Origin: Streptomyces tubercidicus | Lineage (GTDB): Bacteria > Actinomycetota > Actinomycetes > Streptomycetales > Streptomycetaceae | NCBI RefSeq assembly: GCF_027497495.1 | Contig: NZ_CP114205.1 | Span: forward strand, 2,914,001-2,978,000 | DNA: 64,000 bases | Reading direction: 5' to 3' | Part shown: in pieces, positions 36,020 through 45,845 of the stretch | Position numbering within the stretch: position 1 is the stretch's first letter | How the letters are laid out: each line of letters starts with the position of its first letter | Position numbers and translations under genes: made by a program | Notes under the pieces: model-generated | Databases searched by the model: none | Seen by the model: the letters and a program-made list of their open reading frames with translations, nothing else | What the model was told of the DNA's origin: nothing

Positions 36020-39000
36020 ATGCCGGGCTCACTGGCGGTGCTGCGCGACGGCCATCGGGCGGAAGCGGAAGCGCTGTTGACCAGGGCGATCGAGGAAGAG
36101 GTACGGCGCTCGGGCGGGCGGCTCGACGGGGACACGCTGCTCAGCAGGGCGCGGTCGGCGCTGGAGGAGCTGGCGGGCAGCGCCGCCGAGGAGTACTCCG
36201 CGTATGTGCGGGCGCTGGACGAGGCCGCCGACGGCCGGCCCTCGCTGGGCAGGCGGCTCTCCCGCAAGGAGCTGGGGACGCCCGCGGCGGCGACGGCAGC
36301 GGCGGCGGTGGCGGCCTGCGCCGCGGACCTCGCGTACGGCACGGGCGCGGGCGCGGCGCTGGGAGTAGGGGCCGTCGTGGTGGTGGCGGGGGCGGCGGCC
36401 ACGGTCCTGAAGCTGACCGCGGGGCACTGGCCGGCGGCCCACCAGGAGGCCGGGAGGCGCGGCCAGCCGGGCGGCGCCCAGCAGTTGCGGCTGGAGTGGC
36501 TGACGGCGCTGGAGGTGCGGGGCATCCGGCCGTTCCTGGACCAGCAGCGGATGCTGACGGCGGCGGCCCGTAGTGGCGGCGCGGCATCCGCGCCGGCCTC
36601 CTCGACGGCCACCCGCGGGCCGCAGTTGCGCGGCGCGGACCGCAGCGCGGCGGCCCGCCAGCGGTCCGTACTGGAGCATTCCTTCGCCCAGCTCCCGCGC
36701 CCGGACGGCCCGTTCGCCGGGCGCAAGGCGGAGCTGACGCAGATCGCCCAGTGGGTGCACGCGGCCCGTGCGAGCACGGAAACCAAGCCGACGGTGGTGG
36801 TGCTGCACGGCGAGCCGGGCTCGGGCCGGACGGCGCTGGCCGTCCGGGCCACCCACCAGCTGCGCGATCAGTTCCGCGGTGCGTGTGTGGTGGATCTGCG
36901 CAGTGACACCCCCGGAGAGGTGCCGCTGCCGACCCGGGACGCGCTGCTGCATCTGCTCAACCGGCTGGGTGCGCCGCGTGAGCAACTGCTGTTCCGCGAG
37001 CGGCCGTCCCAGGAGCAGCAGGTCAAGCGGCTCACCGAGCTGTATCACCACCATCTGACCGGGCTGCCGGTGACGGTGCTGCTGGACGACGCCGCGGATC
37101 CGGAGCAGGTGCGCACGCTGCTGCCGGAGCGCTCCGACAGCCTGGTGCTGGTCACCTCCCGTACGCCGCTGGAGCTGCCCGACGACCTCCAGGCATGGGT
37201 GCATCAGCTGCCGGTGGGGCCGCTGGACGCCGCGGGCACCGAAGAGCTGCTGCGGGCCACCGCCGAGAGCGGCAGTGAGGCGGCGGACGCGGCGGGCCCC
37301 TACGACTCGCAGGCGATCGACGCGATCTCCGGGCTGTGCGCGGGGCTGCCGCTGGCGCTGCGGGTGGCGGGCTCCTCGCTCGGTGCGCGCAGCGCCACCA
37401 CGCTGGCGGCGGACCTGGCGGCCCATGAACAGCGGTCACCGGTGGAGCGTGCGCTGTGGCTGCGCTACTCCGACCAGTCGGAGACGGCCCGGCGACTGCT
37501 GCGCCGGCTGGCGCTGGTCGGCCGGGCAAGCCTGGGGGCGGCGGCCTCGGCGGCGCTGCTGGGCGTCGAACAGGCCGAGGCAGCACGGCAGTTGACGACG
37601 CTGGCCCGCGCGGGGCTGATCGAGCATGTCCGCGGCGAGCGCTACCGCCTGCATGCCCTGGTGCACAGCTTCGCGCATGCCCGGCTGGTGGACGAGGAGG
37701 AGCCGGGCGAGCGCGGCGCGGCCCAGGAACGGCTGATCCGCGGCTATGCGGAGCTGGCCGACTCGGTCATCCGGCTGGTGGACGGCCGTACGTCCACCCG
37801 TGCCGACCGCTTCGGATCGCACGGCTTCACCTCCCTGGACGCGGCCCTCCAGTGGCTGGACGACGAGAGCAGCTTCATCACGTCCGCGCTGCGCCATGCC
37901 GACCACGGTGTGGACCAGGCGGCGGTCTCGCATCTGCTGGGCGCGCTGGCCGACTACTGCCTGCTGCGCGGCGATCTCTACCGGCTGGGCGAACTCAGCG
38001 AGCTGACCCGGGCCGTCGGGGAGGGGCTGCTGGTCCGCTCGGTGCAGTGGCGTACGGGCGTCGCGGCCCGCCAGCTCGGTGAGCTGGACAAGGCGCGCAC
38101 GACGCTGTCGTCGGTGGTCGATCTGTATTTCGAGGCCCAGCATCCGGCGGGCGCCGCCCGTGCGCTGCGCGATCTGGGCATCACGCTCCAGCAGCAGGGC
38201 AATCTCACCGAGGCCGCGGCCAAGCTCCGTGAGGCGCTGGAGCTGCAGTCCGGCGCGGATATGCACGGCGACCGGGCGTGGACGCTGCACGCCCTGGCGG
38301 CGGTGGAGCGGGACCGTGCGCAGATCGCCGAGGCCGTCGCCATGCTGCGCGAGGCGCTGGAGCTCCACGAGGAGAGCGAGAGCGTGCACGGCCAGGCCTG
38401 GGCGCACTTCCAGCTCGGCCAGGTGCATCTGCGGAGGGGCGATGTGCCGGGTGCGGAGCGTGCCCTGCAGGCGGCGATGGAGCTCTACGGGCGGACGCAC
38501 GACGAGCGCGGGGAGGCGTGGGCGATGACGCAGCTGGCGCGCGCCCGGCTGGTGGACGGCGATCCGGGGCCCGCGGTGGACCAGCTGCGCCAGGCGCTGC
38601 CGCTGCACCATCAGCACGAGGACGCCCGTGGTGAGGCGTGGACGATGTACTACCTGGGCCAGGCGCTGGAGGAGCGCGGCGAACACGATGCGGCGCTGCG
38701 GCAGCTGGAGCGGTCCCGGACGATGTTCAGCCGGATGCAGGACGCCTACGGACTCGCCTGCGCCCGGCATCATTCCGGCCGGGTCACCCGCGATCTGCGG
38801 GCCGAGCAGACGGGCTCGCTGCGCAACAGCGGCTTCGCCCGGCAGCTGCTCCAGGATGCCCGTAAGGACTTCCAGCGGATCGGGGTGCCTCACGGGGAGG
38901 CGTGGTCCTGCCTGGAGTTGCTGATCATCGACGCCGGGAACGGCCGGGCGGCGCAGGCGCTGGAACTGGCCGACGAGGCGGCGCGACTCTTCGCCGGCTA

Positions 39001-39301
39001 CGGCGACCGGCGCGGGGAGGACTGGGCGCGGTTCCTGCGCTGCACACTGCTGCCGCTCGCCTCGCCGGGCGGTTCGGTGGTGGGCACGGCCGTCGCCCAG
39101 GAGGAGCTGGCGCAGCTGGTCCGGGAGAAGCATGCGGCCCGGGACGCCAAGCTGGAGGACTGCGCGGAGTCGTTCGCGCTGCTGCTGGAGCGCGGGGTGG
39201 AGCCGGAGTCGGGCTGGCAGGCATGGCGGCTGGGCATGGTGCCGAACCGCCATGCGCGCGAGGTCATGGGCGTACTGATCGCACCGGGCGGTGCGGAGTG
39301 A
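36020..39301 (+). CDS. STAND-type NB-ARC ATPase with two membrane helices and TPR array
   Basis: 1093 residues from ATG 36020, 9 nt after GGAGG. Order: helical N-terminus (SLAVLRDGHRAEAEALLTRAI); an Ala/Val-rich hydrophobic pair (~95-135) that should cross the membrane; NB-ARC with Walker A GEPGSGRTAL (~264), Walker B VTVLLDDAAD, and GLPLALRVAGSSLG; a winged helix; then about eight TPR units (GAARALRDLGITLQQQGNLTEA, GQAWAHFQLGQVHLRRGD and similar) to ~1000. This is the AfsR/STAND plan without the SARP DNA-binding domain. STAND proteins oligomerise on ligand binding; here the likely effector is the N-terminal membrane part. Function unknown. Confidence 0.85.
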   Translation: MPGSLAVLRDGHRAEAEALLTRAIEEEVRRSGGRLDGDTLLSRARSALEELAGSAAEEYSAYVRALDEAADGRPSLGRRLSRKELGTPAAATAAAAVAACAADLAYGTGAGAALGVGAVVVVAGAAATVLKLTAGHWPAAHQEAGRRGQPGGAQQLRLEWLTALEVRGIRPFLDQQRMLTAAARSGGAASAPASSTATRGPQLRGADRSAAARQRSVLEHSFAQLPRPDGPFAGRKAELTQIAQWVHAARASTETKPTVVVLHGEPGSGRTALAVRATHQLRDQFRGACVVDLRSDTPGEVPLPTRDALLHLLNRLGAPREQLLFRERPSQEQQVKRLTELYHHHLTGLPVTVLLDDAADPEQVRTLLPERSDSLVLVTSRTPLELPDDLQAWVHQLPVGPLDAAGTEELLRATAESGSEAADAAGPYDSQAIDAISGLCAGLPLALRVAGSSLGARSATTLAADLAAHEQRSPVERALWLRYSDQSETARRLLRRLALVGRASLGAAASAALLGVEQAEAARQLTTLARAGLIEHVRGERYRLHALVHSFAHARLVDEEEPGERGAAQERLIRGYAELADSVIRLVDGRTSTRADRFGSHGFTSLDAALQWLDDESSFITSALRHADHGVDQAAVSHLLGALADYCLLRGDLYRLGELSELTRAVGEGLLVRSVQWRTGVAARQLGELDKARTTLSSVVDLYFEAQHPAGAARALRDLGITLQQQGNLTEAAAKLREALELQSGADMHGDRAWTLHALAAVERDRAQIAEAVAMLREALELHEESESVHGQAWAHFQLGQVHLRRGDVPGAERALQAAMELYGRTHDERGEAWAMTQLARARLVDGDPGPAVDQLRQALPLHHQHEDARGEAWTMYYLGQALEERGEHDAALRQLERSRTMFSRMQDAYGLACARHHSGRVTRDLRAEQTGSLRNSGFARQLLQDARKDFQRIGVPHGEAWSCLELLIIDAGNGRAAQALELADEAARLFAGYGDRRGEDWARFLRCTLLPLASPGGSVVGTAVAQEELAQLVREKHAARDAKLEDCAESFALLLERGVEPESGWQAWRLGMVPNRHAREVMGVLIAPGGAE

Positions 39302-39521
39302 CGGCGGCGGCTAACGCCATCAACCGCTCAGGCACAGCCCGCCGGCCACTCGGGCCCGGCCCGCCGGCCGCTCGGACCGACGAGCCGCCGGGCCGGTCAG
39401 CCGGCCTTGGCCGTCGGCCGACCGTCGACCGCGACCCGGTCCCTGCGGACCACCCGGCCCGCGTGGAGCGGCCGGCCTCATGGGCCGAGCGCTCCGGGCT
39501 GCGGACCAGCCGGTCCAACCG
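39302..39521. other. Intergenic, convergent, GC-palindromic
   Basis: 220 bp between convergent genes with repeated CCGCCGGCC(A/G)CTCGG-type segments able to form hairpins; probably transcription stops here. No gene. Confidence 0.45.
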
Positions 39522-39773
39522 TCAGCTGGTCTTCGGCTCAGGTGCCGTCGCGGCGGAGGAGGCGGTGGTGCCTGCCTCGCCGCCCTCCGGCTGCTCCTCG
39601 AAGTCCACCTTCTTCATGTGCTTGTTCATGGACTTCATCAGCAGCCACACGGCGCCGCCGATGACCGCGAAGACGATGAAGCCAAGGACGCCGGGGGTCA
39701 CCTTGTTCTTGTCGAAGCTGTCGGCAAGGGTGACGAAGTGCGTCAGGGCGAGGGTGCTGGTCGCGCTCATCAT
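39522..39773 (-). CDS. Small single-pass membrane protein downstream of mca
   Basis: 83 residues from ATG 39773 (MMSATSTLALTHF). One membrane helix (VLGFIVFAVIGGAVWLLM) is followed by a Lys-rich then Glu/Ala/Thr tail. It starts 4 bp after the mca stop, so translation is coupled. The pairing with mca is common in Streptomyces. Function unknown. Confidence 0.8.
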   Translation of the reverse strand: MMSATSTLALTHFVTLADSFDKNKVTPGVLGFIVFAVIGGAVWLLMKSMNKHMKKVDFEEQPEGGEAGTTASSAATAPEPKTS

Positions 39774-39777
39774 GGGG

Positions 39778-40650
39778 TCAATTGTTGCGGATGCCCGCGA
39801 AGAGGTCGTCCTCGGGGAGGGAAGTGTCCACAAGCGACTTCGCGAGCTCGTACTCCTCCGTCGGCCAGACCTCGCGCTGGATGTCCATCGGCACCCGGAA
39901 CCACCCGCCGTCGGGGTCGATCTGGGTGGCGTGGGCGATCAGCGCCTTGTCACGGATCTCAAAGAAGTCGGCGCACGGAACATAGGTGGTCAGCGTGCGC
40001 TCGCGCTGCTCGAACTGCTTCCAGCGCTCCAGCCACTCGCCGTAGGGCGAGTCCATCCCGCGCTCCAGCAGCGCCTCGTGCAGCGCGACCGTACGGGGGC
40101 GGTTGAAGCCCTGGTTGTAGTAGAGCTTCTGGGGCTGCCAGGGCTCACCGGCCTCCGGGTACTTCTCCGGGTCGCCGGCCGCCTCGAAGGCCACCATCGT
40201 GATCTTGTGGGTCATGATGTGGTCCGGGTGCGGATAGCCGCCGTTCTCGTCGTAGGTCGTGATGACCTGCGGCTTGAACGTCCGGATCAGCCGTACGAGC
40301 GGCTCGGCCGCCGCCTCGACATCCTGCAAGGCGAAGCAACCCTCGGGCAGCGGCGGCAGCGGGTCGCCCTCGGGCAGCCCGGAGTCGACAAAGCCCAGCC
40401 ACTCCTGCTTGACGCCCAGGATCTCCCGGGCCTCGTCCATTTCCTTCTTCCGTACCTCGTGAATGTTCTCCTCGATGTACGGGTCGCCCTGGAGTTTGGG
40501 GTTGAGGATGGATCCTCGCTCACCGCCTGTGCAGGTGACGACCACCACGTCCACCCCCTCGGACACGTACTTGGCCATGGTGGCCGCACCCTTGCTCGAC
40601 TCATCGTCGGGGTGGGCGTGAACCGCCATCAATCGCAGCTGCTCAGTCAA
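39778..40650 (-). CDS. mca: Mycothiol S-conjugate amidase
   Basis: 290 residues from a TTG at 40650, selected because homologues begin TEQLRLMAVHAHPDDESSKG and GAGG lies upstream; an ATG at 40749 would add 33 unlikely residues. The LmbE/PIG-L zinc site is HAHPDDES (His13, Asp16) with HPDH (His144), and Asp15 is the probable base. Mca cleaves mycothiol-toxin conjugates to a mercapturic acid and GlcN-inositol, a detoxification step of actinomycetes. All active-site residues are present. Confidence 0.93.
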   Translation of the reverse strand: MTEQLRLMAVHAHPDDESSKGAATMAKYVSEGVDVVVVTCTGGERGSILNPKLQGDPYIEENIHEVRKKEMDEAREILGVKQEWLGFVDSGLPEGDPLPPLPEGCFALQDVEAAAEPLVRLIRTFKPQVITTYDENGGYPHPDHIMTHKITMVAFEAAGDPEKYPEAGEPWQPQKLYYNQGFNRPRTVALHEALLERGMDSPYGEWLERWKQFEQRERTLTTYVPCADFFEIRDKALIAHATQIDPDGGWFRVPMDIQREVWPTEEYELAKSLVDTSLPEDDLFAGIRNN

Positions 40651-40781
40651 GACTCGATCCTCAATGAAGGGCCGGAGAAGATGCCTCCTATAGTGACCGA
40701 AGCGAGGGGGCGCTGTATTCCCAGGGGCGGGGACCCCCCGGGGGTTCATGAGTGAGATCCCCGTACCCAGGAGGATGGATC

Positions 40782-41192
40782 ATGACCGCGGTGCGCGAAG
40801 GGCTCCCCGACGGACGCTACGGCCGTTCCGCGGATCAGCGCGCGGACCGCAAGCTCAAGGTCATCGGCGCGGTGCTCGGCGTCGCGCTGCTGGGCGTGAT
40901 CGGCTGGTCCGGTATCTCGTACATCTCCGGGCAGGACCTCAGCGGCCGGGTGATCGCCTGGGACGCGGTCTCCGACCACGCGGTCAAGGTGCATCTGGAA
41001 GTCGTCAAGGACACCGGCGCCAAGGGTGTGTGCACGCTCCGCTCGCAGGCCGAGGACGGCTCCGAGGTCGGCCGTAAGGACATCACCGTCGACCAGCACT
41101 CGGGCCAGGTGGACACCGAGGTCACGCTGCGGACCACCAAGCGGGCGACCAATGCCGTACTCGTCGGCTGTACGGCGTCCGGCACCGGCTGA
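40782..41192 (+). CDS. DUF4307 single-pass membrane protein
   Basis: 136 residues. One helix (LKVIGAVLGVALLGVIGWSGISYI) is followed by a short extracytoplasmic beta domain with DLSGRVIAWDAVSDHAVKVHLEV and two cysteines (GVCTL, VGCTA) likely bonded. AGGAGG precedes the ATG. It is divergent from mca, the typical actinobacterial arrangement. Function unknown. Confidence 0.87.
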   Translation: MTAVREGLPDGRYGRSADQRADRKLKVIGAVLGVALLGVIGWSGISYISGQDLSGRVIAWDAVSDHAVKVHLEVVKDTGAKGVCTLRSQAEDGSEVGRKDITVDQHSGQVDTEVTLRTTKRATNAVLVGCTASGTG

Positions 41193-41498
41193 GGCCGCCA
41201 CTACCGGCTGACCGGGCCGCCGCCACCGGCTGACCCGTCTGCCACCATCGGCCCCACGCCCCTCCCGGCCCACCCGGCCCGGCCCCACTCGGCCCGGCCC
41301 CTCCCGGCGCCCCTCCCGGCCCGGCGCGTGTCGTGAACGCCTCTGACCAGGCATGATGCGCTGCTGTGTGGTCGCTGTGAATTTCCTCTTCCCCGTTTTG
41401 TGCCGGAATTGTTAGGCTCGTGGTTTCGCCCACCTGTGAAGGCGCAAACCTTCCTGGTAGGGCGTTTGATTTATCCCCAGTACCGACGAGGAGCACCT
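41193..41498. other. Intergenic region upstream of greA
   Basis: 306 bp. The first ~130 bp are runs of CCCGGCCC/CTCCCGG units. The remainder is AT-richer and contains a -10-like TAGGCT (41413-41418), probably the greA promoter. No gene. Confidence 0.5.
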
Positions 41499-41996
41499 GT
41501 GACCCAGACCAGCGAGAACGTCACCTGGCTGACCCAGGAGGCGTATGACCAGCTCAAGGCCGAGCTGGAGCACCTGTCTGGTCCCGCACGCGCCGAGATC
41601 ACCGAAAAGATCGCGGCCGCCCGCGAGGAAGGTGACCTGAAGGAGAACGCCGGGTACCACGCGGCCAAGGAAGAGCAGGGCAAGCAGGAACTGCGCGTCC
41701 GCCAGCTCACCCAGCTGCTGCAGACCGCCAAGGTCGGCGAGGCCCCTGCCGCGACCGGCGTCGTCGCTCCCGGCATGGTCGTCACCATCGCGTTCGACGG
41801 GGACCCGGATGACACGCTGTCCTTCCTTCTGGCCTCCCGGGAGTACGCGAGCTCGGACATCGAGACCTACTCCCCCCAGTCGCCGCTGGGCACCGGCGTG
41901 AACGGCAAGAAGGTCGGCACCGAGGCGGAGTACGAGCTCCCCAACGGCAAGACGGCGACCGTGAAGATCCTCGACGCCAAGCCGTACACCGGCTGA
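41499..41996 (+). CDS. greA: Transcription elongation factor GreA
   Basis: 165 residues from GTG 41499 with GAGGAG upstream. N-terminal coiled coil with the acidic tip (ITEKIAAAREEGDLKENAGYHAAKEEQ, shown in parts), whose Asp/Glu pair reaches the polymerase active site to trigger transcript cleavage. The C-terminal FKBP-like domain follows (VVAPGMVVTIAFDGD, SPLGTGVNGKKVG). Complete. Confidence 0.96.
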   Translation: MTQTSENVTWLTQEAYDQLKAELEHLSGPARAEITEKIAAAREEGDLKENAGYHAAKEEQGKQELRVRQLTQLLQTAKVGEAPAATGVVAPGMVVTIAFDGDPDDTLSFLLASREYASSDIETYSPQSPLGTGVNGKKVGTEAEYELPNGKTATVKILDAKPYTG

Positions 41997-42017
41997 CCCG
42001 AGGCACCACAGACGGCG

Positions 42018-42052
42018 AAGCGGCCCGGAGCGTGACGCTCCGGGCCGCTTTT
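42018..42052. terminator. Intrinsic terminator of greA
   Basis: A perfect 15-bp stem (AAGCGGCCCGGAGCG and complement) with a 3-nt loop and trailing T's, 21 bp after the greA stop. Confidence 0.93.
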
Positions 42053-42134
42053 CCGTGCCGCACGCCGGTCGGGCCGACTACTCAGGCCAGCTGACCGCTC
42101 AGGCGGCCCGCCGACCGCTCAGACCGCCGCTTCC

Positions 42135-43007
42135 TCAGGCCGCCGCCGACCGATACTTGCGGACGGCCAGTGTCCGGAAGACCGCGATGATCACCAGGGA
42201 CCAGATCACCGAGGCCACCACCGGATGCTCCATCGGCCAGGCACCGGTCACCGACTTCGGTACGTTCGGCATCGTGTTCCCGAACAGCTCACGGGCACCC
42301 GCCACTGTCGCGCTGAACGGGTTCCACTCCGCGATGTGCTGCAGGAACGCGGGCATGCCGTTGACCGGCACGAACGCATTGGAGATGAAGGTCAGCGGGA
42401 AGAGCCAGATCAGCCCGCCGGACGTGGCCGCCTCGGGCGTGCGCACCGTAAGGCCGATCAGCGCGCCGATCCAGGAGAAGGCGTAGCCGAGCAGGAGCAG
42501 CAGCAGGAAGCCGCAGATCACCATGCCGATGTTCTCGTGGGTGCGCCAGCCGACGAGCAGGGCGACGCCCGCGAGCACCACGATGGTCAGCGAGGTCTGC
42601 ACCAGGTCGGCCAGGGTGCGGCCGGTGAGGACCGCGCCACGGGCCATGGGCAGCGACCGGAAGCGGTCGATGAGCCCCTTGTGCATGTCGTCGGCGATGC
42701 CCGCGCCCGCACCTGCTGTAGCGAAGGTGACGGTCTGCGCGAAGATGCCCGCCATCAGGAACTCTTTGTAGAGCTTCGGGTCGGTGGAGCCGCCGATGCT
42801 GATGGAGCCACCGAAGACGTAGGTGAACAGCACCACGAACATGATCGGCTGGATAAGCCCAAAAAGGACAATCTCGGGAATCCGGGTCATGCGAATCAAG
42901 TTCCGCCGGGCGACGACCAGGGAATCCCGGATCGACCGGCTGACGCCACTGCGGGGCTGCGGGGGCCGGACGGGCACACCCTCGGCCGCTTCGGTCACGG
43001 TGGTCAC
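42135..43007 (-). CDS. ABC-2 type exporter permease (DrrB-like)
   Basis: 290 residues with six membrane helices. The ABC-2 core (LIQPIMFVVLFTYVFGGSI, FAQTVTFATAGAGAGIADDM, GLIDRFRSLPMARGAVLTGR) matches the DrrB family. Its ATG overlaps the stop of the ATPase gene by 4 bp (ATGA), so the two are translationally coupled. Probably exports a drug or lipid-like compound. Confidence 0.92.
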   Translation of the reverse strand: MTTVTEAAEGVPVRPPQPRSGVSRSIRDSLVVARRNLIRMTRIPEIVLFGLIQPIMFVVLFTYVFGGSISIGGSTDPKLYKEFLMAGIFAQTVTFATAGAGAGIADDMHKGLIDRFRSLPMARGAVLTGRTLADLVQTSLTIVVLAGVALLVGWRTHENIGMVICGFLLLLLLGYAFSWIGALIGLTVRTPEAATSGGLIWLFPLTFISNAFVPVNGMPAFLQHIAEWNPFSATVAGARELFGNTMPNVPKSVTGAWPMEHPVVASVIWSLVIIAVFRTLAVRKYRSAAA

Positions 43008-44089
43008 TTCACGCCCTCCCTGTCGGTCGTGACGGCCGCATCGGCGTTCACGTCTGCGGCCACGGAACCGGCCCCGGCCCCGGCATCGGCCGCCGCACCA
43101 TCCGTCCGGCGCTTCGTCTGCCGTCCGACCGCACCATTGCCGTCCGCAGTCTCCGCGGCATGCCCCGTCAGCGAGATGAACACATCGTCGAGCGTCGGCC
43201 GCCGCAGCCCGATGTCATCTATCTCCACGCCGCGCAGGTCCAGTTCGCGGATGACCTCGGCGAGCAGCTTGGCGCCGCCGGTCACCGGGATCGTGAGCTT
43301 GCGGGTGTGCGGTTCGACGGTGCCCTCGCCCTTGGCGTAGCCGCGCAGGACCTCGTCGGCGGCGGTGAGGTGCTCGGGGGCGTGCACGACGACCTCGACG
43401 CGCTCGCCGCCGGTGCGCGCCTTGAGCTGGTCGGAGGTGCCGCGGGCGATGACCTTGCCGTGGTCGACGACGCAGATGTCATGGGCGAGGCGGTCGGCCT
43501 CCTCCAGATACTGCGTGGTGAGCAGCAGGGTGGTGCCGCCGGCGACCAGCTCCTGAATGACGTCCCACAGACCTTGGCGGTTACGGGGGTCCAGTCCGGT
43601 GGTGGGCTCGTCCATGAACATCACGGGCGGGCTGACGACCAGTGCGGCCGCGAGGTCGAGCCGGCGGCGCATACCGCCGGAGTAGGTCTTGGCGGTGCGG
43701 TCCGCGGCGTCGCCGAGATGGAAGCGTTCCAGCAGTTCAGCGGCTCGCCGCTTGGCGTCGCGCCCGCTCATCTGGTAGAGCTGGCCGACCATTATCAGGT
43801 TCTCGCGGCCGGTCAAGTACTCGTCGACGGCGGCGAATTGACCGGACAGTCCTATGGAGTGCCGCACCTTGTCGGGGTGGGCGAGGACATCGATTCCGGC
43901 GACCACCGCCTTGCCCCGGTCGGGCTGGAGCAGGGTCGTCAGGACCCGTACGGCGGTGGTTTTGCCGGCTCCGTTGGGGCCGAGCATTCCGAGGACGGTT
44001 CCTTCGGGGACGTCGAGGTCGACGCCGTCCAGTGCCCTCACATCACCGAAGGTCTTCACCAGTCCCTCGGCGTAAATGGCGCCTGGCAT
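43004..44089 (-). CDS. ABC exporter ATP-binding protein (DrrA-like)
   Basis: 361 residues: Walker A GPNGAGKTT, Q-loop, signature YSGGMRRRLDLA, Walker B VMFMDEPTTGLD, and the DrrA C-terminal domain (GVEIDDIGLRRPTLDDVFISLTG). A repetitive Ala/Asp tail follows (DAGAGAGSVAADVNADAAV). It energises the permease encoded next. No adjacent regulator; the cargo is unknown. Confidence 0.94.
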   Translation of the reverse strand: MPGAIYAEGLVKTFGDVRALDGVDLDVPEGTVLGMLGPNGAGKTTAVRVLTTLLQPDRGKAVVAGIDVLAHPDKVRHSIGLSGQFAAVDEYLTGRENLIMVGQLYQMSGRDAKRRAAELLERFHLGDAADRTAKTYSGGMRRRLDLAAALVVSPPVMFMDEPTTGLDPRNRQGLWDVIQELVAGGTTLLLTTQYLEEADRLAHDICVVDHGKVIARGTSDQLKARTGGERVEVVVHAPEHLTAADEVLRGYAKGEGTVEPHTRKLTIPVTGGAKLLAEVIRELDLRGVEIDDIGLRRPTLDDVFISLTGHAAETADGNGAVGRQTKRRTDGAAADAGAGAGSVAADVNADAAVTTDREGVK

Positions 44090-44365
44090 AGGGGTACTCC
44101 CATGACTTGAGTCAGTTCCAGGTCGAATATTACGGTTGGCGGCCTATGCCTGCTCTGTGGGCATTTGTCCGCAACGGGACGCCCAGGACACAGCGGCACC
44201 CCGCAGCCGTGACATTACGGCGAGACGCGATACGTCGCGATGCAATTTTCTGGATTCCGCGCGCACCGGCGGAGGGGAACAGACGTTCGTCGACGCGTGT
44301 GGGGCGCCACCGTATACCCGTGACACCCGCCGGCCCATCCCCTTGCAGCATCTATCGCGGCAGGT
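44090..44365. other. Promoter region of the ABC operon
   Basis: 276 bp, less GC-rich, no gene or strong hairpin. It separates the start of the ABC operon from the 3' end of the threonine deaminase gene. Confidence 0.4.
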
Positions 44366-45637
44366 TCACTCCGTGACGAAGTACCCGGCCTCGCGCAGCG
44401 CCGCCCGCAGTTCGTCGCAGTGCGCCGGCCCCTTGGTCTCCAGTTGGAGCTCCACCTCTACCTCGGTCAAACCCAGCCGCGGGTCGGTGCGCACATGGCC
44501 CACATCGAGGACGTTCGCATCGGCCGCCGACAGCACCCCCAGCAGCGTCGCCAGCGCCCCCGGCCGGTCCGTCAGCCGCAGCCGCAGCGAGAGATAGCGC
44601 CCGCCGGCGGCCATACCGTGCCGCAGGGTGCGCTGCAGCAGCAGCGGATCGACATTGCCGCCGGACAGCACCGCGACCACCGGCCCCTCGAAGGACTCCG
44701 GGTCGGCGAGCAGCGCCGCCACCGGGCTCGCCCCGGCCGGCTCCACCACCAGTTTGGCCCGCTCCAGGCACAGCAGCAGCGCACTGGAGAGCTGGTTCTC
44801 GGTGACCGTACGCACCTCGTCCACCAGCTTCTCGACCAGCTCGAAGGTCACCTCGCCGGGCCGCCCGACCTTGATGCCGTCGGCCATCGTCGACAGCCCC
44901 TCGATCGCCACCGGACGCCCGGCCGCCAGCGACGGCGGATAGCAGGCCGCGCCCGCCGCCTGCACCCCGACGACCTTCACATCCGGCCGCAGCGCCTTCA
45001 CCGCCAGCGCGATCCCGGCCACCAGCCCGCCGCCGCCGACCCCGACGACGATGGTCCGTACCTCCGGGCACTGTTCGAGGATCTCCAGACCGACCGTGCC
45101 CTGCCCGGCGATGATGTCGTGGTGATCGAAGGGGTGGATGAAGACCGCGCCGGTCTCGCGCGCGTGCTCCTGGGCGGCGGCCAGCGTCTCGTCCACCACA
45201 TGGCCCTGGAGCCGTACCTCCGCCCCGTATTCACGGGTCGCGGCGACCTTCGGCAACGGGGCGCCGACCGGCATGAACACCGTCGAGCGCACCCCCAGCA
45301 GGGACGCCGCCAGCGCCACCCCCTGGGCATGGTTGCCGGCGCTCGCGGCCACTACACCGGCCGCCCGCTCCTCCGCGGAGAGCCCGGCGATCCGTACGTA
45401 CGCGCCGCGGATCTTGAAGGAGCCGGTGCGCTGGAGGTTCTCGCACTTGAGGTGTACGGGCGCGCCGACCAGCCCGGACAGATAGCGGCTGCCCTCCATG
45501 GCGGTGGCCCGTGAGACACCGGAGAGCATCTTGTGCGCCGCCCGGATGTCCTCGACCGTGAGCGCGTCCACGGGGCCACCGGCCGGAGGCGCGGCGGCAG
45601 CGGTCTCGTGTGGCGTACGAGGCGTGTGGTCGGCCAT
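44366..45637 (-). CDS. ilvA: Threonine ammonia-lyase with C-terminal ACT domain
   Basis: 423 residues from ATG 45637. Fold-II PLP enzyme: PLP lysine K75 in RTGSFKIRGAY, SAGNHAQGVA and the phosphate loop VGVGGGGLVAG. An ACT domain (~345-423, SLRLRLTDRPGALATLLGVL) gives amino-acid feedback control. It deaminates threonine to 2-oxobutyrate (and serine to pyruvate). The shape is that of the catabolic/TdcB-like long form with one ACT, common in Streptomyces. Divergent from a MarR gene. Confidence 0.92.
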   Translation of the reverse strand: MADHTPRTPHETAAAAPPAGGPVDALTVEDIRAAHKMLSGVSRATAMEGSRYLSGLVGAPVHLKCENLQRTGSFKIRGAYVRIAGLSAEERAAGVVAASAGNHAQGVALAASLLGVRSTVFMPVGAPLPKVAATREYGAEVRLQGHVVDETLAAAQEHARETGAVFIHPFDHHDIIAGQGTVGLEILEQCPEVRTIVVGVGGGGLVAGIALAVKALRPDVKVVGVQAAGAACYPPSLAAGRPVAIEGLSTMADGIKVGRPGEVTFELVEKLVDEVRTVTENQLSSALLLCLERAKLVVEPAGASPVAALLADPESFEGPVVAVLSGGNVDPLLLQRTLRHGMAAGGRYLSLRLRLTDRPGALATLLGVLSAADANVLDVGHVRTDPRLGLTEVEVELQLETKGPAHCDELRAALREAGYFVTE

Positions 45638-45845
45638 GCCGTCAGTCTGGCAGTTCGCCCACCGGAGGGCCTTTTCTGCCCGAATGGTGATCAGGCCCGC
45701 CGCGGGCGCGGCTACGGCGGTGCCCTCTGCGACCGCCGGGGTTACCCGGCCTGAACGGAATGAGCAGCACAGGTACGCTCCCCGCCGGGTCCGCGTACGC
45801 TGTCCTCTCATCCATACGCACTTCCATCGAAGCGAGCTCCCGGCC

